This document shows, piece after piece, positions 62,301-64,000 of a DNA stretch of 64,000 nucleotides. This DNA is from CAMXAS01 sp964442435 (GTDB lineage Bacteria; Bacteroidota; Bacteroidia; Bacteroidales; P3): contig CAYTZG010000005.1 in NCBI GenBank assembly GCA_964442435.1, forward strand, positions 1 through 64,000. The letters are read 5' to 3'. Each line of letters opens with the position of its first letter. The first letter of the stretch is position 1. Both the position numbers and the translations under genes were made by a program. The notes beneath the pieces are model-generated. The model searched no databases. It was not told where the DNA came from and was given only the letters and a program-made list of their open reading frames with translations.

Positions 62301-64000
62301 CTATAATTTCTGGAATTTCGCCATGTATGCCGTGCCGTCCGTGGCCGTCAGCTTGACGATATACGCGCCTTTGCGCAGTTTGGCCACGGTCAGGCTCAGC
62401 GTTTCGCCGCCCTGTACATGCAGCGGTGTCAGTTTCCGTCCGTGCAGGTCGTAGATGCCGCCCGTAAAGGCGCCTTCCGGCAGGTTCTCCACATACAGCG
62501 TGCCGTCGGTCGGGTTGGGGTAAACGGTCAGCGGTTCGGCCGCGCGTTGCCCTTCATTCGCTTCGCCGGCTTTCCGGAACGTGGCGGTCAGTTGGATATC
62601 ATAGCGCGCCGCAAATTTGTAGATGGATTGACGGCTTACCACCTCATCGCCGTCGTTCCAACGGACGAAAGCATAACCGTAAGCCGGTGTCGCGTCCAGT
62701 GTCACCGAGTCGCCCTCAGGATAGTAGCCGGCGCCGTCCACCAAACCCCATGCCGTGTTGGGCGCGATTTTCACCTCTATGTTATAATAAACCGGCATAA
62801 AGAAGTCAATGCCGTCACGCAACGAAACGGTATTGTCGGTATATACGGCTTCCACCGAATACGAATAGGTTTCGCCGCTCTTCAGGTCGTCATCACTGAA
62901 AGAGGTTTCCGTTAGATTGTCTTTAATCGGATTGCCGTTGCGGTAAACGCGGTAGTAGGCTACCTGCGGGTCGCCGGCGGCGGTTGTGGGCGCGTCCCAT
63001 GTCATTTCCAGATTTTTGGGCGGCATAATCGTATATCGGAAGTTGGTCGGCATGGGGCGGCGGTCGGCCAACAAGGCCTTGACGGCTGCGAAAGCGTCGA
63101 TAAGACCGGAACTGTCGCGCACATAGCGTTCGTTGCCGCTGATGCGTTGCGCCGTAGCGGTAAGCAGTTCACGCATCCGGTGTGTGTTGAGCGTGGCGTC
63201 TACCGAAAGCAACAGGCCGCAGAGGCTGGCCGCCACGGGTGTGGCCATGGAGGTACCGTAGATGCCATCGTAATACATGCCCACGAACGTATTGTCGCCC
63301 TTGAGGCGGTAGTTCTGGTTCGTGCAGAACGTCGTGCTCAGGACGGAATATTGGGAGGACTGGCCGGCGCGTTTGAGGAAACCGCCCGGCGCGAGGATAT
63401 CCACCCATTTGCCGTAATTGGAGAATTCGCTCGAATATTTTTTGTCTGAATTGACCGACCCTACGGAAATGACGTAAGGCGAGGCCGCCGGATAAAACAA
63501 ACCGGAAATGGCTTCGTTGCCGGCCGCGGCAATCAGGATGATGCCTTTCTCGTAGCATGATTTCAGGATTTCCTGTTCCGTCTCGTTCGGCTGGTTGCGG
63601 GAACCCCACGACATACTGATGACGTTGGCGCCGTGCTCGGCCGCCCAACGCACGCCTTCGAAGCCATTGGTCACGGCTCCGGGCACGCTGTTGGTGGCAC
63701 AGCGGACGCCCATCAGCGTCACGCCGCTACCGACGGCGGCCACGCCTATGCCGTTGTTGCGGGTGGCCCCCACGTTACCGGCGCAGTGCGTACCGTGCGA
63801 CCATTCGTAAGAGGGGCATTTGCTGTTGTAAAGTTCAGGGCAGTCGGCCGTCTGATTCACGTCGGTGGGCGGTGCCGCGCTACCGGTTTCGCGCGTGTGG
63901 ACGTTATACAGGTTTTCGGGCGCGATATTCAAATCCTCATGGCCATCCCAAATGGCGTTGTCTACCACCGCCACCTTGATGTGCGGCTTACCCGTGGCCA
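62301..64000 (-). CDS. Subtilisin-like (S8) protease with T9SS sorting domain (5' truncated)
   Basis: The frame stays open to the window edge, so the N-terminus is missing; an internal GTG at 63974 is not a start. Catalytic triad motifs are the Asp in KVAVVDNAIWDGHEDL, His in SHGTHCAGNVG and Ser in GTSMATPVAASLCGLL. After the protease domain come an FN3-like segment (TNFRYTIMPPKNLEMTWDAPT; YYRVYRNGNPIKD) and a bacterial repeat-like segment (YPEGDSVTLDATPAYGYAFVRWNDGDEV). The C-terminal ~75 residues (LTVYPNPTDGTLYVENLPEG ... GAYIVKLTATDGTAYMAKF) are a type A T9SS sorting domain. It is therefore a secreted, cell-surface or shed protease using PorV's system. Confidence 0.92.
   Translation of the reverse strand, partial: ATGKPHIKVAVVDNAIWDGHEDLNIAPENLYNVHTRETGSAAPPTDVNQTADCPELYNSKCPSYEWSHGTHCAGNVGATRNNGIGVAAVGSGVTLMGVRCATNSVPGAVTNGFEGVRWAAEHGANVISMSWGSRNQPNETEQEILKSCYEKGIILIAAAGNEAISGLFYPAASPYVISVGSVNSDKKYSSEFSNYGKWVDILAPGGFLKRAGQSSQYSVLSTTFCTNQNYRLKGDNTFVGMYYDGIYGTSMATPVAASLCGLLLSVDATLNTHRMRELLTATAQRISGNERYVRDSSGLIDAFAAVKALLADRRPMPTNFRYTIMPPKNLEMTWDAPTTAAGDPQVAYYRVYRNGNPIKDNLTETSFSDDDLKSGETYSYSVEAVYTDNTVSLRDGIDFFMPVYYNIEVKIAPNTAWGLVDGAGYYPEGDSVTLDATPAYGYAFVRWNDGDEVVSRQSIYKFAARYDIQLTATFRKAGEANEGQRAAEPLTVYPNPTDGTLYVENLPEGAFTGGIYDLHGRKLTPLHVQGGETLSLTVAKLRKGAYIVKLTATDGTAYMAKFQKL

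Overview
The window is a GC-rich stretch of a chromosome from the Bacteroidetes, most likely the order Bacteroidales. Several things point there independently: a complete mraZ-to-ftsZ division and wall cluster with the Bacteroidetes gene order; type IX secretion (T9SS) components (PorV, a PorP/SprF-type protein, GldJ) and T9SS sorting domains on two proteins; an adjacent pair matching the glycine-lipid acyltransferases of Bacteroides (GlsA/GlsB); a pyruvate:ferredoxin oxidoreductase and a formate-THF ligase, suggesting an anaerobe; and promoter boxes of the form TAnnTTTG upstream of many genes instead of the sigma70 pattern. The species cannot be named from the sequence alone. No rRNA, tRNA, CRISPR array or insertion sequence was seen, and no gap between genes exceeds 300 bases.

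Layout. 1-65 is the tail of a T9SS cargo protein. 87-3516 (minus) is glsA-glsB-hydrolase-engB. 3632-5302 (plus) is fhs. 5492-20784 (plus) is the dcw cluster: a candidate MraZ operator and promoter, then mraZ, rsmH, ftsL-like, ftsI, murE, mraY, a short degenerate MurD-like gene, ftsW, murG, murC, ftsQ, ftsA and ftsZ. 20915-25375 is porV, ispF, porP-like and gldJ, most with their own promoter boxes. 25390-29264 is a U32 peptidase-family gene coupled to a large Ig-like lipoprotein. 29280-33099 (minus) is a lipoprotein, PBP2 and RodA. 33158-42316 (plus) holds a LuxE-like protein, an M49-like metallohydrolase lipoprotein, gpsA, nifJ (PFOR), a YqeY-like protein and ispG. 42351-43285 is a frame-broken FkbM methyltransferase. 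43364-52527 is valS, a small membrane protein, an LptF/LptG permease, two glycosyltransferases and ligA. 52508-64000 (minus) is an NlpC/P60 protein, TonB, an ORF6N-domain protein, an outer-membrane barrel, an RND efflux operon and a T9SS-sorted S8 protease cut by the window edge.

How it fits together. The dominant theme is the envelope: lipid-linked and cytoplasmic peptidoglycan precursor synthesis, septal (FtsI/FtsW) and elongation (PBP2/RodA) synthases, divisome proteins, LPS transport, amino-lipid synthesis, outer-membrane secretion and efflux. The most unusual point is at the murD position. There the expected ~450-residue ligase is replaced by an intact 182-residue ORF that aligns with only the end of MurD's central domain and its C-terminal domain. 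It has lost the lysine, threonine, serine and phenylalanine positions used for substrate binding. Either a full MurD is encoded elsewhere and this is a repurposed pseudoenzyme, or the D-glutamate-adding step is done in an unfamiliar way. Other points worth checking are a 20-bp-period TGGRA operator before mraZ, a TA-repeat frame break in the FkbM gene, and an IspG whose extra middle domain appears to have shrunk.
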